Assembly (NCBI RefSeq): GCF_023657595.1
Contig: NZ_CP098323.1
Location: 4,798,001-4,862,000 of the forward strand
DNA: 64,000 nt
Direction of reading: 5' to 3'
Source of the DNA: Cytobacillus firmus
Lineage (GTDB): Bacteria; Bacillota; Bacilli; Bacillales; Cytobacillaceae
The notes below the pieces were generated by a model. The model was not told the origin of the DNA. It worked only from the letters and a program-made list of their open reading frames with translations, and did no database searches. The position numbers and the translations under genes were made by a program. Every line of letters begins with the position of its first letter. The stretch's first letter is position 1. Positions 8,922-18,289 of this stretch are shown piece by piece.

Positions 8922-11039
8922 TTAAGATGCTACATTCCGGCTTTCACCTATAACAGACTTTTCAAGAATTTCAGCAACATCGTACGTATGAACCTGTTCT
9001 TCCACTTCTTTAGCTTTTGTTCCATCAGACAGCATGGTTAAGCAGTATGGACATCCTGAACTAATCACGGATGGATTTACTGCCAATGCCTGCTCTGTGC
9101 GTGATACGTTGATGCGGTGTCCGGTTTCTTCTTCCATCCACATCAGGCCGCCGCCCGCTCCGCAGCACATGCCGGTTTCGCGGTTTCTTTCCATTTCCAC
9201 AAGCTTGACGCCCGGGATGCTCTTAAGGATTTCTCGCGGAGGATCATACACCTCGTTGTAGCGTCCCAGATAGCAGGAATCATGGAAGGTAATCGTTTCT
9301 TCCACAGCATATTGCGGCTTCAGCTTGCCTTCTTCCACTAGCTGGGCAAGAACTTCAGTATGGTGAAAAACCTCTGCCTCTAATCCGAAATCCGGATACT
9401 CATTTTTAAAGATGTTGTAGGCATGAGGGTCGATCGTGACGATCTTCTTCACTTCATTCTTCTCAAACTCTTCAATATTCTTAGTGGCAAGCTCCTGGAA
9501 CAGGAACTCGTTTCCAAGACGTCTTGGCGTGTCACCAGAGTTCTTTTCCTTGTTGCCAAGGATGGCGAACTTGACGCCGGCCTCATTCATCAGTTTCGCA
9601 AAGGAAAGAGCGATCTTCTGGCTGCGGTTGTCGTAAGAGCCCATGGAACCAACCCAGAATAAGTATTCGAACTCTTCTCCCGCCTTTTTCATTTCCTTCA
9701 CTGTCGGCACATGAACATCTTCACGTGCTTCTCTCCAGTCTTCACGCTCCTTGCGGTTCAGTCCCCAAGGATTGCCCTGGCGCTCGATATTGGTCATGGC
9801 GCGCTGTGCGTCAGCGTCCATTTTACCCTCAGTTAACACAAGGTAGCGGCGCAGATCGATAATTTTATCAACATGTTCATTCATTACCGGACATTGGTCT
9901 TCACAGTTTCGGCAAGTCGTACAAGCCCAGATTTCTTCTTCGGTAATGACTTCGCCAATCAGGCTTGGGCTGTATGCAAGGCCAGCTGCAGCTTCTTCTG
10001 CACCCTGGCCGGCAGCTGCAAGGGCAAGCTGATTGCCTTTCGTGTTGGAAAAAGCGAATGTCGGCACCCAAGGCTGCTTCGACGTGACAACAGCACCGTG
10101 ATTGGTTAAATGATCACGCAATTTCAGGATTAAATCCATCGGCGAAAGCATCTTTCCAGTGCCGGTTGCCGGACACATATTGGTACAGCGTCCGCATTCC
10201 ACACACGCATAGAAGTCAATCATCTGATGCTGTGTAAAATCTTCAATCTTTCCGACACCAAAGCTTTCCTGTGATTCATCTTCAAAGTCGATTGCCTTTA
10301 ATTTCCCCGGATTGTCCAGACGGTTGAAATATACGTTGGCCGGTCCGGCGATTAAGTGAGCGTGCTTGGATTGAGGCACATACACCAGGAATGCAAGCAG
10401 GAATAATAAATGAATCCACCATGCGATATAAAAGACAGCAATTGAGGCTGTTTCACCCATCCATGAGAATCCGCCGGCAATCAGGGAAGCAACCGGTTCT
10501 GTCCAGGTTCCTTCATGGCCATGCCAGATCATGCTCATGCCATTGCCAAGCAGGACGGAAAGCATGAGCCCTCCGATAAAAATAAGGACGAGACCAGATT
10601 TGAATCCGCGCTTTAAGCGGACAAGCTTTTCCACATAACGGCGGTAGAAAGCCCAGATGACCGCAACAAGGATCGTAAGGGTCACAATTTCCTGGAAAAA
10701 GGTGAACCCGGGGTATAAAGGTCCAAGCGGCAGGTGTGCACCTGGCTTAATTCCTTTTATAATAAAATCAATCGCTCCGAATTGGACAAGAATGAAGCCG
10801 TAGAAAAACATCACGTGAATGATGCCGCTTTTCTTATCCTTTAAAAGCTTTTTCTGGCCAAAAACATTGACCCAGATCTTTTCAAGGCGCTCTTTCACCT
10901 TGCCGTCAAACTCCACCTTTTTGCCAAGCTTAATATATTCAATCCGCGTCTTCACAACATAGACAAACAGGCTGATAGCGTAAGCGGTTACAAGAAGGAA
11001 TGCAATTAAGTTGATCCACAATAAACCGTTCATGGGCAT
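8922..11039 (-). CDS. fadF: Membrane iron-sulfur oxidoreductase FadF
   Basis: 705-aa protein thought to pass electrons from acyl-CoA dehydrogenase/ETF to the membrane quinone pool. The first ~225 residues hold several membrane helices of the nitrate-reductase gamma type. Two 4Fe-4S binding sets follow: C279-x2-C282-x2-C285-x3-C289 and C373-x2-C376-x2-C379-x3-C383. Two CCG-type domains of the heterodisulfide-reductase family end the protein, with HDSCYLGR and GMCCGAGGG. Start ATG after AAAGGAGC. The promoter is a near-perfect sigma-A site with a palindromic FadR-like box in its spacer. In B. subtilis the orthologue is YwjF, beside acdA and clsB as here. Confidence 0.92.
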   Translation of the reverse strand: MPMNGLLWINLIAFLLVTAYAISLFVYVVKTRIEYIKLGKKVEFDGKVKERLEKIWVNVFGQKKLLKDKKSGIIHVMFFYGFILVQFGAIDFIIKGIKPGAHLPLGPLYPGFTFFQEIVTLTILVAVIWAFYRRYVEKLVRLKRGFKSGLVLIFIGGLMLSVLLGNGMSMIWHGHEGTWTEPVASLIAGGFSWMGETASIAVFYIAWWIHLLFLLAFLVYVPQSKHAHLIAGPANVYFNRLDNPGKLKAIDFEDESQESFGVGKIEDFTQHQMIDFYACVECGRCTNMCPATGTGKMLSPMDLILKLRDHLTNHGAVVTSKQPWVPTFAFSNTKGNQLALAAAGQGAEEAAAGLAYSPSLIGEVITEEEIWACTTCRNCEDQCPVMNEHVDKIIDLRRYLVLTEGKMDADAQRAMTNIERQGNPWGLNRKEREDWREAREDVHVPTVKEMKKAGEEFEYLFWVGSMGSYDNRSQKIALSFAKLMNEAGVKFAILGNKEKNSGDTPRRLGNEFLFQELATKNIEEFEKNEVKKIVTIDPHAYNIFKNEYPDFGLEAEVFHHTEVLAQLVEEGKLKPQYAVEETITFHDSCYLGRYNEVYDPPREILKSIPGVKLVEMERNRETGMCCGAGGGLMWMEEETGHRINVSRTEQALAVNPSVISSGCPYCLTMLSDGTKAKEVEEQVHTYDVAEILEKSVIGESRNVAS

Positions 11040-11106
11040 GGTGCTCCTTTCCTCATCTTAGAAAATTTAAAAAACAGTATAATTTTCTGAATTTACTCTT
11101 ACTCCC

Positions 11107-11134
11107 ATTATATTATGAATGAGCATTCAGTCAA
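11107..11134 (-). promoter_or_regulatory. fadF promoter with embedded FadR-like operator
   Basis: On the minus strand: -35 TTGACT (11134-11129), 16-bp spacer, -10 TATAAT (11112-11107). The spacer contains TGAATG-CT-CATTCA (11129-11116), a perfect 6-bp-arm palindrome resembling the FadR box of Bacillus fatty-acid genes (TGAATGA..TCATTCA, from memory). A repressor bound there would cover both promoter elements, so fatty-acid induction of fadF is expected. Confidence 0.8.
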
Positions 11135-11290
11135 CCACTTTTCTTAAAACTTGTTCGAAAAATTTTATTATTTCCATTTATTAATTTCTTTTTTAAAGCG
11201 GAAAAGTCCTCCCTATTTGGAAAGAATCCCTGATAGAAATGGCACGGCAGGAAATACTAACGGGAAAACCCTGTCGAGAGGAAGATCGCA

Positions 11291-12493
11291 ATGACTGTCT
11301 GGAATATCATTATGGCCGTATTACTCATCATATTCCTGTGGCTCTATATCGATTTTACTTGGGGCCGGAAAAGCCATATGAAAAAGCTGGAGCGGACCGC
11401 ATGCCCTATCCGGCAGTCTGATATGGAGCTGTTTGCAGACGGGCCTGCTTTGTTTGAAAACTTATTTTCCGAGCTTAAAAAAGCTCAAAAGCACATTCAT
11501 GTTTTATTTTACATTGTGAAGGATGATAAAATCAGCAAGGAGTTTTTAACCATATTAATGGGTAAAGCAAAAGAAGGAGTGGAAGTCCGTCTTCTCCTGG
11601 ATTGGGCCGGAAGCTTTCCTGTCAAAAGAAAAATCGTCAAGGAACTGAAGAGCAGCGGCATCAAGTTTTCGTTTGCGCATGTGCCAAAGCTTCCTTTTCT
11701 CTTTTATTCGTTTCAGGCCAGGAACCATCGTAAAATTACTGTTATTGATGGGAAGATCGGTTACAGCGGCGGTTTTAATATCGGCAAAGAATACATCAAT
11801 CAGGATAAAAAGCTGAACCCGTGGCGTGATTACCATTTAAAATTTTGGGGCGAGGGCGTGCAGGATCTGCAAAGAGAGTTTCTGACTGACTGGTATAAAG
11901 CAACGAAGACCGACCTGCTCGCAAACAGCATCTATTTTCCTGAGCTTCATGCAGGTAAATACCGCCATCAGTTTGCGGCTTATAAAGGTGCTTTTTTGGA
12001 GGAAAGCTTTTCATCATTAATACGGAAGGCGAAAACGAGCATTACGATTGGGACCCCCTATTTTATTCCGGGCAAAAGACTTTTTAAGGATCTGCTCCAT
12101 GCCCTGGAACGCGGCGTCACGGTCAAGATCCTCGTCCCGTGCGTGACAGATCATATTCTTGTAAAAGAAGCCTCTTATCTTTATCTAAGAACCCTGATAA
12201 AAGAAGGCGCTTATGTGTATGAGTTCAAAAAGGGCTTTTACCATGCAAAAGCGATTATTATCGATGATGAGATTAGTGATATTGGAACAGCCAATTTTGA
12301 TAAGCGGAGCCTGTTCTTAAATTATGAAATCAATTGCTTTATCTTTGACAAAGAGTTCATAGAGCAAATCCAGGCTATTGTAGACAAAGACATACTAAAT
12401 GCAAAGAGATTGACCCTAAAAGAATTAAACCGTCTGGATCCTTTACGGACATTTAAAGAGATGCTTGCCCGTTCTGTGGCAAGTTTTCTGTAA
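11291..12493 (+). CDS. clsB: Cardiolipin synthase, minor type (ClsB / YwjE)
   Basis: 400-aa phospholipase D superfamily enzyme that joins phosphatidylglycerol molecules to form cardiolipin at the membrane. One N-terminal membrane helix (residues ~3-20) is followed by two HKD motifs: H-R-K-I-T-V-I-D with GYSGGFNIG, and H-A-K-A-I-I-I-D with IGTANFDKRS. Start ATG after GAGAGGAAG. The position between fadF and uvsE matches ywjE in B. subtilis. Transcribed away from fadF; the 251-bp divergent region holds the fadF promoter. Confidence 0.9.
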   Translation: MTVWNIIMAVLLIIFLWLYIDFTWGRKSHMKKLERTACPIRQSDMELFADGPALFENLFSELKKAQKHIHVLFYIVKDDKISKEFLTILMGKAKEGVEVRLLLDWAGSFPVKRKIVKELKSSGIKFSFAHVPKLPFLFYSFQARNHRKITVIDGKIGYSGGFNIGKEYINQDKKLNPWRDYHLKFWGEGVQDLQREFLTDWYKATKTDLLANSIYFPELHAGKYRHQFAAYKGAFLEESFSSLIRKAKTSITIGTPYFIPGKRLFKDLLHALERGVTVKILVPCVTDHILVKEASYLYLRTLIKEGAYVYEFKKGFYHAKAIIIDDEISDIGTANFDKRSLFLNYEINCFIFDKEFIEQIQAIVDKDILNAKRLTLKELNRLDPLRTFKEMLARSVASFL

Positions 12494-12523
12494 AGGAGGC
12501 CGGCATAAAGAAGGTGCTGCAAA

Positions 12524-13480
12524 TTGAAAATCAGACTGGGGTATGTTTCCCATGCAATCAGCTTGTGGGAGGCATCTCCTGCAAGAACATTAACATTTAC
12601 ACGCTATCAGCAGCTGCCTGAAGAGGAAAGGCTGGAAAAGCTGAAGGCCGTCACAGCGGTGAATCTGCAAAATACGCTACGAATGCTTTATTTTAATATC
12701 GCCCATGAAATTCAGCTGTATCGGCTCTCAAGCTCCATCGTGCCTCTGGCCACCCATCCGGAGGTTTTATGGGATTTTGTCACCCCCTTTAAGAAAAAAT
12801 GGCTTGAGATTGGCGATTTGATTAAAAAACATGATCTCCGCGTGAGCTTTCACCCCAATCAATTCACCCTGTTCACTTCTCCGCGCGAGGATGTGACCCG
12901 GAATGCAGTTAAAGATATGGAATATCATTACCGGATGTTTGAGGCCATGGGCGTCGAAAAGAAAAGCGTCATCAACATCCATATTGGCGGGGCTTACGGG
13001 GACAAGCTCTCGACCATTGACCGGTTCCATGAAAGTCTAAAGATGCTGCCGTCTCATGTCAAAGAGCAAATGACACTCGAAAATGATGATAAAACCTATA
13101 ACGCGGAGGAAACTCTCCTGGCCTGCCAAAAGGAAAACATCCCTCTTGTATTCGATTATCATCACCATATGGCGAACCTCAGCACCCGCCCGCTGGAAGA
13201 AATTCTCCCGGAGATTTTCCAGACATGGGACAAAACAGGTCTTAAGCCGAAAATTCATATTTCCTCGCCCAAATCGGAAAAGGCCTTTCGGTCCCATGCC
13301 GACTATGTCGACCTGGATTTTATCCGGCCCCTTCTCGACGTGCTGAAAACCTTTAATCAGGATGTCGATTTTATGATCGAGGCGAAAGCCAAGGACAAGG
13401 CTGCACTTAAGCTGACAGAGGATATCAGCAATATCCGCGGGGTGAAAAGGATCGGCGGAGCGGAAGTAGAGTGGAAATAA
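12524..13480 (+). CDS. uvsE: UV DNA damage endonuclease UvsE
   Basis: 318-aa TIM-barrel endonuclease of the UVDE family, nicking DNA 5' of UV photoproducts. Family motifs: IRLGYVSHA at the N-terminus, [38 protein letters not shown] and PKIHISSPK, which provide the metal-binding His, Glu and Asp residues. The chosen start is TTG, with AAGGTG 7 bases upstream. It lies 30 bp after clsB and is probably co-transcribed; a strong terminator follows. B. subtilis has the same pair as ywjE-ywjD. Confidence 0.93.
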   Translation: MKIRLGYVSHAISLWEASPARTLTFTRYQQLPEEERLEKLKAVTAVNLQNTLRMLYFNIAHEIQLYRLSSSIVPLATHPEVLWDFVTPFKKKWLEIGDLIKKHDLRVSFHPNQFTLFTSPREDVTRNAVKDMEYHYRMFEAMGVEKKSVINIHIGGAYGDKLSTIDRFHESLKMLPSHVKEQMTLENDDKTYNAEETLLACQKENIPLVFDYHHHMANLSTRPLEEILPEIFQTWDKTGLKPKIHISSPKSEKAFRSHADYVDLDFIRPLLDVLKTFNQDVDFMIEAKAKDKAALKLTEDISNIRGVKRIGGAEVEWK

Positions 13481-13484
13481 TGAA

Positions 13485-13511
13485 GGCGTTCCAGGTGCGG
13501 AACGCCTTTTT
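13485..13511. terminator. Terminator between uvsE and cysteine dioxygenase
   Basis: Stem GGCGTTCC / GGAACGCC with a 6-base loop and a T-run on the + strand; its right edge touches the stop of the convergent gene. Confidence 0.85.
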
Positions 13512-14052
13512 ATTTTAACTGAATTTCCCTTACCTTCTGTCTCTGCTCCTCCGGCCACCAGGCTCCGCAGTCTTCAGAGACTACACAGGCTGCACATTTT
13601 TTCAGATCGTACACCTTCATACCCGTAATCGGAGGCGAATAAAGGTGCAGGGTGACAAGGTTTTCCCTGCCTGCGCTCTTCATTTTGTGCACACCTTTTT
13701 TAGGCGCATAAAAGAAGGAGCCTTGGGACTTAACCTCTGCAAAAAGCTCAATTGGGACGTCTTCCCTCACTTCAAAAACAGTGTTTTCCGAATCTCCATT
13801 CATCACTTGAATCCATCCCTTTGAGTTTCCATGATCATGCGGGGCGCATTCGATATCCGACCAGTTCATGACGAGCAGCTCCACTTCATCATTATGATAA
13901 AGCAGCTTTCGGTAATAGGGTTTTCCATCTGCCGGCTGCAAGTGTGGAAGCAGGTCCTCAAGCTTGATATTCAGTGAGGCCAAAGCTTTTTTAAGTTCAT
14001 CTGCAGAAGGTGATTTTAAAGAAGCCAAAATGCTTTGAAACCGTTCCTTCAT
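13510..14052 (-). CDS. cdoA: Cysteine dioxygenase family protein
   Basis: 180-aa cupin oxidising cysteine to cysteine sulfinate with O2 and Fe(II). The first cupin motif PHDHGNSKGW supplies two iron His ligands; GVHKM and HLYSPPITGM lie in the second motif with the third His. The size matches bacterial type I enzymes such as B. subtilis YubC. Start after GGGGAGTCG. The C-terminal tail is Cys-rich (KKCAACVVSEDCGAWW), of unknown role. It converges on uvsE; the EamA gene lies 25 bp upstream on the same strand, so the two may form an operon. Confidence 0.88.
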   Translation of the reverse strand: MKERFQSILASLKSPSADELKKALASLNIKLEDLLPHLQPADGKPYYRKLLYHNDEVELLVMNWSDIECAPHDHGNSKGWIQVMNGDSENTVFEVREDVPIELFAEVKSQGSFFYAPKKGVHKMKSAGRENLVTLHLYSPPITGMKVYDLKKCAACVVSEDCGAWWPEEQRQKVREIQLK

Positions 14053-14077
14053 TTAACGACTCCCCTTTTCATGTGGA

Positions 14078-14980
14078 TTATCGTTTTTTCCATGAAAAGT
14101 ATTTCAGCTGACCATTCACCATGATCACCCCTATAATAATTATGATTCCGCCCATGATGCTTATGAAGAAAATTTTTTCACGAAGCAGAAGAATGGCCGC
14201 AATAAGGGTAAATAACGGCTCCATGTAGATAAACATGGATACCTTGGAGGCTTCCATAACCTCGAGTGCCTTGGACCAGTACCAGTAGCCGATCCCTGAA
14301 ACAAATATGCCCAAAAACATGATATGGGCCCATTCAGAACCAGATAATAGATGGAATTTCTCCCATCCTCTATCTCTCACTAAAAAGGGAATTGTCAGCA
14401 TGCACCCAAGCAGACTCATATAAAAAGTGACCACAAGGGAAGGCAGCTTAATGTGCAGTTTTTTTACCAGGATGGAATATACGGCCCAATTCAGTGTACT
14501 TAGAATCATGAGGATATATCCTATATTTATAGCAAATCCCAGCGTCTGACCGCTCCTCGCTCCCGTTACCATGAGCACGCCGGAAATCGCAGTTATAATG
14601 CCCAGTGTCTTAAGGAATGTCAATTTTTCATGAAGAAAGATCATGGAGAGAAGCACGGTAAAAACAGGTGAAAAAGAAATAATCCATCCCGCAGAGGAGG
14701 CGTCTATCGTCTCTAAGGCTGTGACCTGGATGACCTGGTGGATGAAAACGCCAAGTACACCGAGAACAATTAAATGGGGAATATATTTAAGCGGAATCTG
14801 GAGCGGATACCTTTTCAAGAGAAGCACAAGGAGCAGAAAAGCGGCTCCGATAGCAAACCGGAGCATGATTAACGTATAAGGATCCAGCTTATCCAAAACA
14901 GCTTTAGTGGAGACAAAAGAGACTCCCCAAAAACTGATCGAAATGGTTGCGTAAAGTGAGGCTGCAAACTGTGGCTTCAT
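14078..14980 (-). CDS. EamA/DMT-family membrane transporter
   Basis: About 300 residues with roughly ten hydrophobic helices and two EamA repeats (second beginning near GFAINIGYILMILSTLNWAVYSILV), the pattern of drug/metabolite transporters that usually export amino acids or metabolites. The chosen start MKPQFAASLY follows GGAAAGGA; the frame stays open 36 codons further upstream, but that stretch is hydrophilic and lacks a good site. The substrate is unknown; the neighbouring cysteine dioxygenase gene makes a sulfur metabolite possible (inference). Confidence 0.85.
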   Translation of the reverse strand: MKPQFAASLYATISISFWGVSFVSTKAVLDKLDPYTLIMLRFAIGAAFLLLVLLLKRYPLQIPLKYIPHLIVLGVLGVFIHQVIQVTALETIDASSAGWIISFSPVFTVLLSMIFLHEKLTFLKTLGIITAISGVLMVTGARSGQTLGFAINIGYILMILSTLNWAVYSILVKKLHIKLPSLVVTFYMSLLGCMLTIPFLVRDRGWEKFHLLSGSEWAHIMFLGIFVSGIGYWYWSKALEVMEASKVSMFIYMEPLFTLIAAILLLREKIFFISIMGGIIIIIGVIMVNGQLKYFSWKKR

Positions 14981-15072
14981 GGGCGGGCATGTCCTTTCCG
15001 GAAGGGTTTTTACCATGATATGCTCGTCCGGATGTAACATGCGGTGTTTTTTTTGGCGGTTTTGACAGGTTA

Positions 15073-15416
15073 TTTGCAGATTTATCATTTGATTGCTGAT
15101 TTGGCTGGTTTGCTGCCTAACTTTTTGAGGACTGCTCTTTAGTTTTTTGGTTTGCTGTCCGGATTTCAGTTTAGGCTTGTTTGCAAGTTATACCATGGTT
15201 GTTTGCAGTTTTCCTGATGTGTTTGCCAGTTTTAGCTATTGTTTGCTGATTTTCAAGGTTAATTTGCAAACATTCCGGATCTATTTGCTGATTTTCAAGG
15301 TTCATTTGCAAATATTCCGGATCTATTTGCTGATTTCCAAGGTTTATTTGCAAATATTCCGGATCTATTTGCTGATTTCCAAGGTTTATTTGCAAATATT
15401 CAAGATCTATTTGCAA
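15073..15416. repeat. Phased word array B (21-bp spacing, alternating TTTGCTGA / TTTGCAAA)
   Basis: TTTGC words begin at 15242, 15263, 15284, 15305, 15326, 15347, 15368, 15389 and 15410: nine words exactly 21 bp apart. TTTGCTGA and TTTGCAAA alternate, so the true unit is 42 bp. To the left the words continue in decayed form at 15180, 15202 and 15222, with others at 15073, 15109 and 15151. The array occupies the gap between the XapX gene and the EamA gene. Because 42 is divisible by 3, the minus strand encodes an apparent 14-residue peptide repeat, which I regard as spurious. Confidence 0.9.
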
Positions 15417-15471
15417 AGTTCACATTTAGACAAAAAAGGCTGCCCATTAAATGTGGACACCCCTTCTCCAT

Positions 15472-15651
15472 CTATCTCAACATCCCCTGCAGCCAAGGCA
15501 GAACCACTTCATATGCTTTAAACCCGAGGTAAATGCCGACAATTCCCATAATCCCGGGAAGCGCTGGCGGAGCGGGAATCGGCAGCTTCATGAAAGCAAA
15601 GACGAATCCGACTAAGAATCCTGTAAGAATGGATAAAAGAACGATTTTCAT
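15472..15651 (-). CDS. XapX domain small membrane protein
   Basis: 59-aa gene. Two hydrophobic segments (residues ~3-20 and 31-44) surround MKLPIPAPPALPGIMGIVGIYLG, typical of the XapX/DUF1427 family of very small inner-membrane proteins of unknown function. A strong AGGAGGG lies 5 bases before the ATG at 15651. It stands alone between argS and the phased array. Confidence 0.82.
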   Translation of the reverse strand: MKIVLLSILTGFLVGFVFAFMKLPIPAPPALPGIMGIVGIYLGFKAYEVVLPWLQGMLR

Positions 15652-15743
15652 GAGACCCTCCTAAAATGGCTTACTATGTTTTACCAGTTTCACTATACCC
15701 TTAAACATATGACTTTAGCTTCCCCTTTTTCGTCTAAAACATG

Positions 15744-15774
15744 AAAAAAGCCGGCACCAATAAGTGCCAGCTTC
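15744..15774 (-). terminator. argS terminator
   Basis: On the minus strand AAGCTGGCAC / GTGCCGGCTT with a 6-base loop, followed by a run of T; directly after the argS stop. Confidence 0.88.
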
Positions 15775-15779
15775 CACCA

Positions 15780-17447
15780 TTACATTTTTTCCGGAGCAGA
15801 TACGCCAATTAATTTCAGGGAGTTCTTCAAAGTAGTCTGAACCGCTTTGATCAGTGCCAGACGTGCTTTCGTTCTTTCCGGATTTTCCGCATCCAATACT
15901 TTTTCAGCATTATAGAAGCTGTGGAAAGATGAAGCCAGTTCATAAATATAGTTCGTAATTCTGTGCGGCATGCGCTTTTGCGCTGCTTCGCCGACAGCCT
16001 GCGGGAATTCACCAATCTTCTTCAGAACGTCGATTTCCTTTTCCGCAGAAATCAGGGAGTAATCTGCTGCTTCAGCAGACATGCCCTGCTCTTCACCCTG
16101 GCGCAGAATGCTGGAAATACGCGCGTGTGCGTACTGAGCATAGTAAACAGGGTTTTCATTGGATTGGGATACAGCCAGATCAAGGTCGAAATCAAGATGT
16201 GTATCTGCGCTTCTCATCGCGAAGAAATAGCGTGTTGCGTCCAGTCCTACTTCTTCTACAAGGTCACGCATTGTTACCGCTTTGCCGGTACGTTTGCTCA
16301 TCTTCATTTTTTCGCCGTTCTTGTAAAGGTGTACAAGCTGGATGATTTCGACTTCGAGCGCCTCACGGTCATAGCCAAGTGCCTGGATGGCCGCCTTCAT
16401 GCGCGGAATGTAGCCATGGTGGTCAGCGCCCCAGATGTTGATCAGCTTTTCAAAGCCTCTTTCAAGCTTGTCTTTATGGTAAGCGATATCTGGAGTCAGA
16501 TACGTGTAAGAGCCGTCATTTTTAATAAGGACACGGTCTTTGTCATCACCGAAAGTGGTGGAACGGAACCATGTTGCGCCCTCTTCCTCGTAAATGTGGC
16601 CGTTATCCTTTAATGCCTGAAGGGCTGTGTCGATTTTGCCATTATGATAAAGAGATGTTTCCGAATACCATACATCGAATGGAACGCGGAAATCTTCAAG
16701 ATCCTGCTTCAGCTTCGCCATTTCATATTTCAGGCCGTATTCACGGAAAAAGTCAAAACGCTCTTTTTCATCCGCATTTACATATTTATCGCCGTGCTCA
16801 TCAGCCAGCTTTTTGCCGATGCCGATGATGTCTTCGCCATGATAGCCGTCAGCAGGCATTTCTTTATCTAAGCCAAGAGCCTGGAAATAACGGGCTTCAA
16901 CTGATAGAGCCAGATTGTTGATCTGGTTGCCGGCATCATTGATATAGTACTCACGGGAAACATCGTAGCCGGCTTTGTCTAAAATGTTGCATAGGGAGTC
17001 GCCTACAGCTGCGCCGCGGGCATGTCCAAGATGCAGGTCCCCTGTCGGGTTAGCGGAAACAAACTCCACCTGGATCTTCTGATTGTTGCCGACTGTTGTT
17101 TCTCCGTACTGATCTCCTGCTCCAAGAACGGCTGGAATCAGATCAGTCAGATAAGAGTTATTCATGTAAAAATTGATAAAGCCAGGTCCGGCGATTTCAA
17201 TTTTTTCAATGGAAGCTTTTGAGCTGTCAAATGAAGCAATAAGCTCTTCTGCAATCACTCTTGGCGCCTTTTTTGCCACTCGCGCCAGCTGCATTGCCAT
17301 ATTCGTGGAATAATCGCCATGCGACTTTTCCTTCGGGATTTCAAGAATCACATCGGGAATCTGCTCTTCCGCTGCCAAACCGGCTTTTACAACCGCATCC
17401 TTAATTTCCTGCTTTAATTTGCCTTGCACCTGCTCAACTATGTTCAT
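15780..17447 (-). CDS. argS: Arginyl-tRNA synthetase
   Basis: 555-residue class I synthetase charging tRNA-Arg. HIGH-like motif HLGHARG near residue 130 and KMSKRTG in the C-terminal half are both present; the N-terminal Add1 domain precedes them and a DALR anticodon-binding domain ends the protein. The start MNIVEQV (17447) is preferred over an in-frame TTG at 17462 because the GAGGAGG site lies between them. It overlaps the 3' end of the upstream DUF1934 gene by 14 bp, implying translational coupling. This order matches B. subtilis ywiB-argS. Confidence 0.97.
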   Translation of the reverse strand: MNIVEQVQGKLKQEIKDAVVKAGLAAEEQIPDVILEIPKEKSHGDYSTNMAMQLARVAKKAPRVIAEELIASFDSSKASIEKIEIAGPGFINFYMNNSYLTDLIPAVLGAGDQYGETTVGNNQKIQVEFVSANPTGDLHLGHARGAAVGDSLCNILDKAGYDVSREYYINDAGNQINNLALSVEARYFQALGLDKEMPADGYHGEDIIGIGKKLADEHGDKYVNADEKERFDFFREYGLKYEMAKLKQDLEDFRVPFDVWYSETSLYHNGKIDTALQALKDNGHIYEEEGATWFRSTTFGDDKDRVLIKNDGSYTYLTPDIAYHKDKLERGFEKLINIWGADHHGYIPRMKAAIQALGYDREALEVEIIQLVHLYKNGEKMKMSKRTGKAVTMRDLVEEVGLDATRYFFAMRSADTHLDFDLDLAVSQSNENPVYYAQYAHARISSILRQGEEQGMSAEAADYSLISAEKEIDVLKKIGEFPQAVGEAAQKRMPHRITNYIYELASSFHSFYNAEKVLDAENPERTKARLALIKAVQTTLKNSLKLIGVSAPEKM

Positions 17448-17895
17448 TGTTCTCCTCCTCAAACGTAATCGCCAAATGGTATGTACCTGCCTGGGATCCC
17501 TGCATTTTCAGGTCGTATAAAATATCAATCGAACCTTCGCCGGATTCGCCGTCATATTGATGGGCCATCCGCTTGGTCACCGTACCCATCTCAAACACTC
17601 CATACGGCGTCTCGTAGCTGCCGCGGAGCTTTTTATTCATTCTGAAAGGGAGCCTCATTTTCACGGCGCCGCTTCGTAAAATCAGCCCGTCTGCATCGGA
17701 CATTTTTATAATCGTCTTAACTGTTCCCTCTTCCATCACTTCATCATACTGAAGGAAACGGGCGGAATCTTTTATATAGTATCGGCCAAAAGCAGTCAAT
17801 TCAAAAGTCTCTTTGCTGCCTCCACTGCGAATATCTGTCTTCACATTAATCTTCACAGGCATTTGTTCCGCTGAGCGACTGGACAACGGCAACAC
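17434..17895 (-). CDS. ywiB: DUF1934 family protein YwiB
   Basis: 153-aa beta-rich protein of the DUF1934 family (calycin-like barrel in B. subtilis YwiB; function unknown). Alternating strands such as [13 protein letters not shown] and [12 protein letters not shown] are visible. The start is uncertain: TTG at 17895 follows AAAGGATGTG closely, whereas ATG at 17862 (MPVKINVK) fits the family N-terminus better but lacks a clear ribosome site. Coupled by overlap to argS. Confidence 0.85.
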   Translation of the reverse strand: MLPLSSRSAEQMPVKINVKTDIRSGGSKETFELTAFGRYYIKDSARFLQYDEVMEEGTVKTIIKMSDADGLILRSGAVKMRLPFRMNKKLRGSYETPYGVFEMGTVTKRMAHQYDGESGEGSIDILYDLKMQGSQAGTYHLAITFEEENNEHS

Positions 17896-17967
17896 ATCCT
17901 TTTCATCATATATAACTATATAAGTATAAATATTTGATGGGGAAAGTGCAAGAAGGTGGTGACAGGA

Positions 17968-18268
17968 AGAAAAGCGGAAGCGCCTTGCCCACCCCCGACA
18001 AGCACAAGACGAGCCTCACGGAAAGGCGTCCTTTGCCTTTTTGGGAGGATTGCCTGAAAAGTGAAGGCGACTGTCCAGGGACGACAAGCATAAGACGAGC
18101 CCTGCAAGAAGGTGTTCTTTCCTTCTGGAAGGGATCGGCTTATGTCTCGAGTCCCTAGGAGCCGCAACTAGACAAGCTTGTGACCTCGAGGGGGATGGGC
18201 GCTCCTCCTAAAAACTAACGCTTTTAGCCGTGCGATGATGATGCTGTCGAATTGTGGAGCTAGACAGG
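17968..18268 (+). repeat. Dispersed repeat family 2, copy 1, interrupted by a second copy
   Basis: Starts AGAAAAGCGGAAGCGCC and ends GGAGCTAGACAGG, the two ends of family 2. Between them the simple copy (28097-28222) is interrupted: after GGGAGGATTG a second, diverged family member runs from about 18052 to 18176 (GTGAAGGCGACTGTCC ... GAGCCGCAACTAGACA), after which the outer copy resumes at GTGACCTCGAGGGGG. About 55 further bases split GGGCGCT from GGAGCTAGACA near the right end. No gene is present in 17896-18313. Confidence 0.75.
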
Positions 18269-18289
18269 CACCGCCCGAAATTTGACGAA
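18263..18289. repeat. Half of family 3 repeat (GACAGGCACC type)
   Basis: GACAGGCACCGCCCG followed by AAATTTGACGAA resembles one arm of a palindromic repeat I recall in many Bacillus genomes; the second arm is missing. It directly abuts the family 2 right end. Confidence 0.4.

Noticed and set aside
11239..11421. Short + strand frame starting before clsB
   Set aside because: Different frame overlapping the real clsB start, which has the better ribosome site.
15171..15416. Apparent 81-aa protein with 14-residue repeats on the minus strand
   Set aside because: It is array B read in a period divisible by 3; no start signal, and the sequence decays without regard to frame.
16128..16613. Open + strand frames across argS
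   Set aside because: Complementary-strand shadows caused by codon bias; argS motifs on the minus strand are unambiguous.
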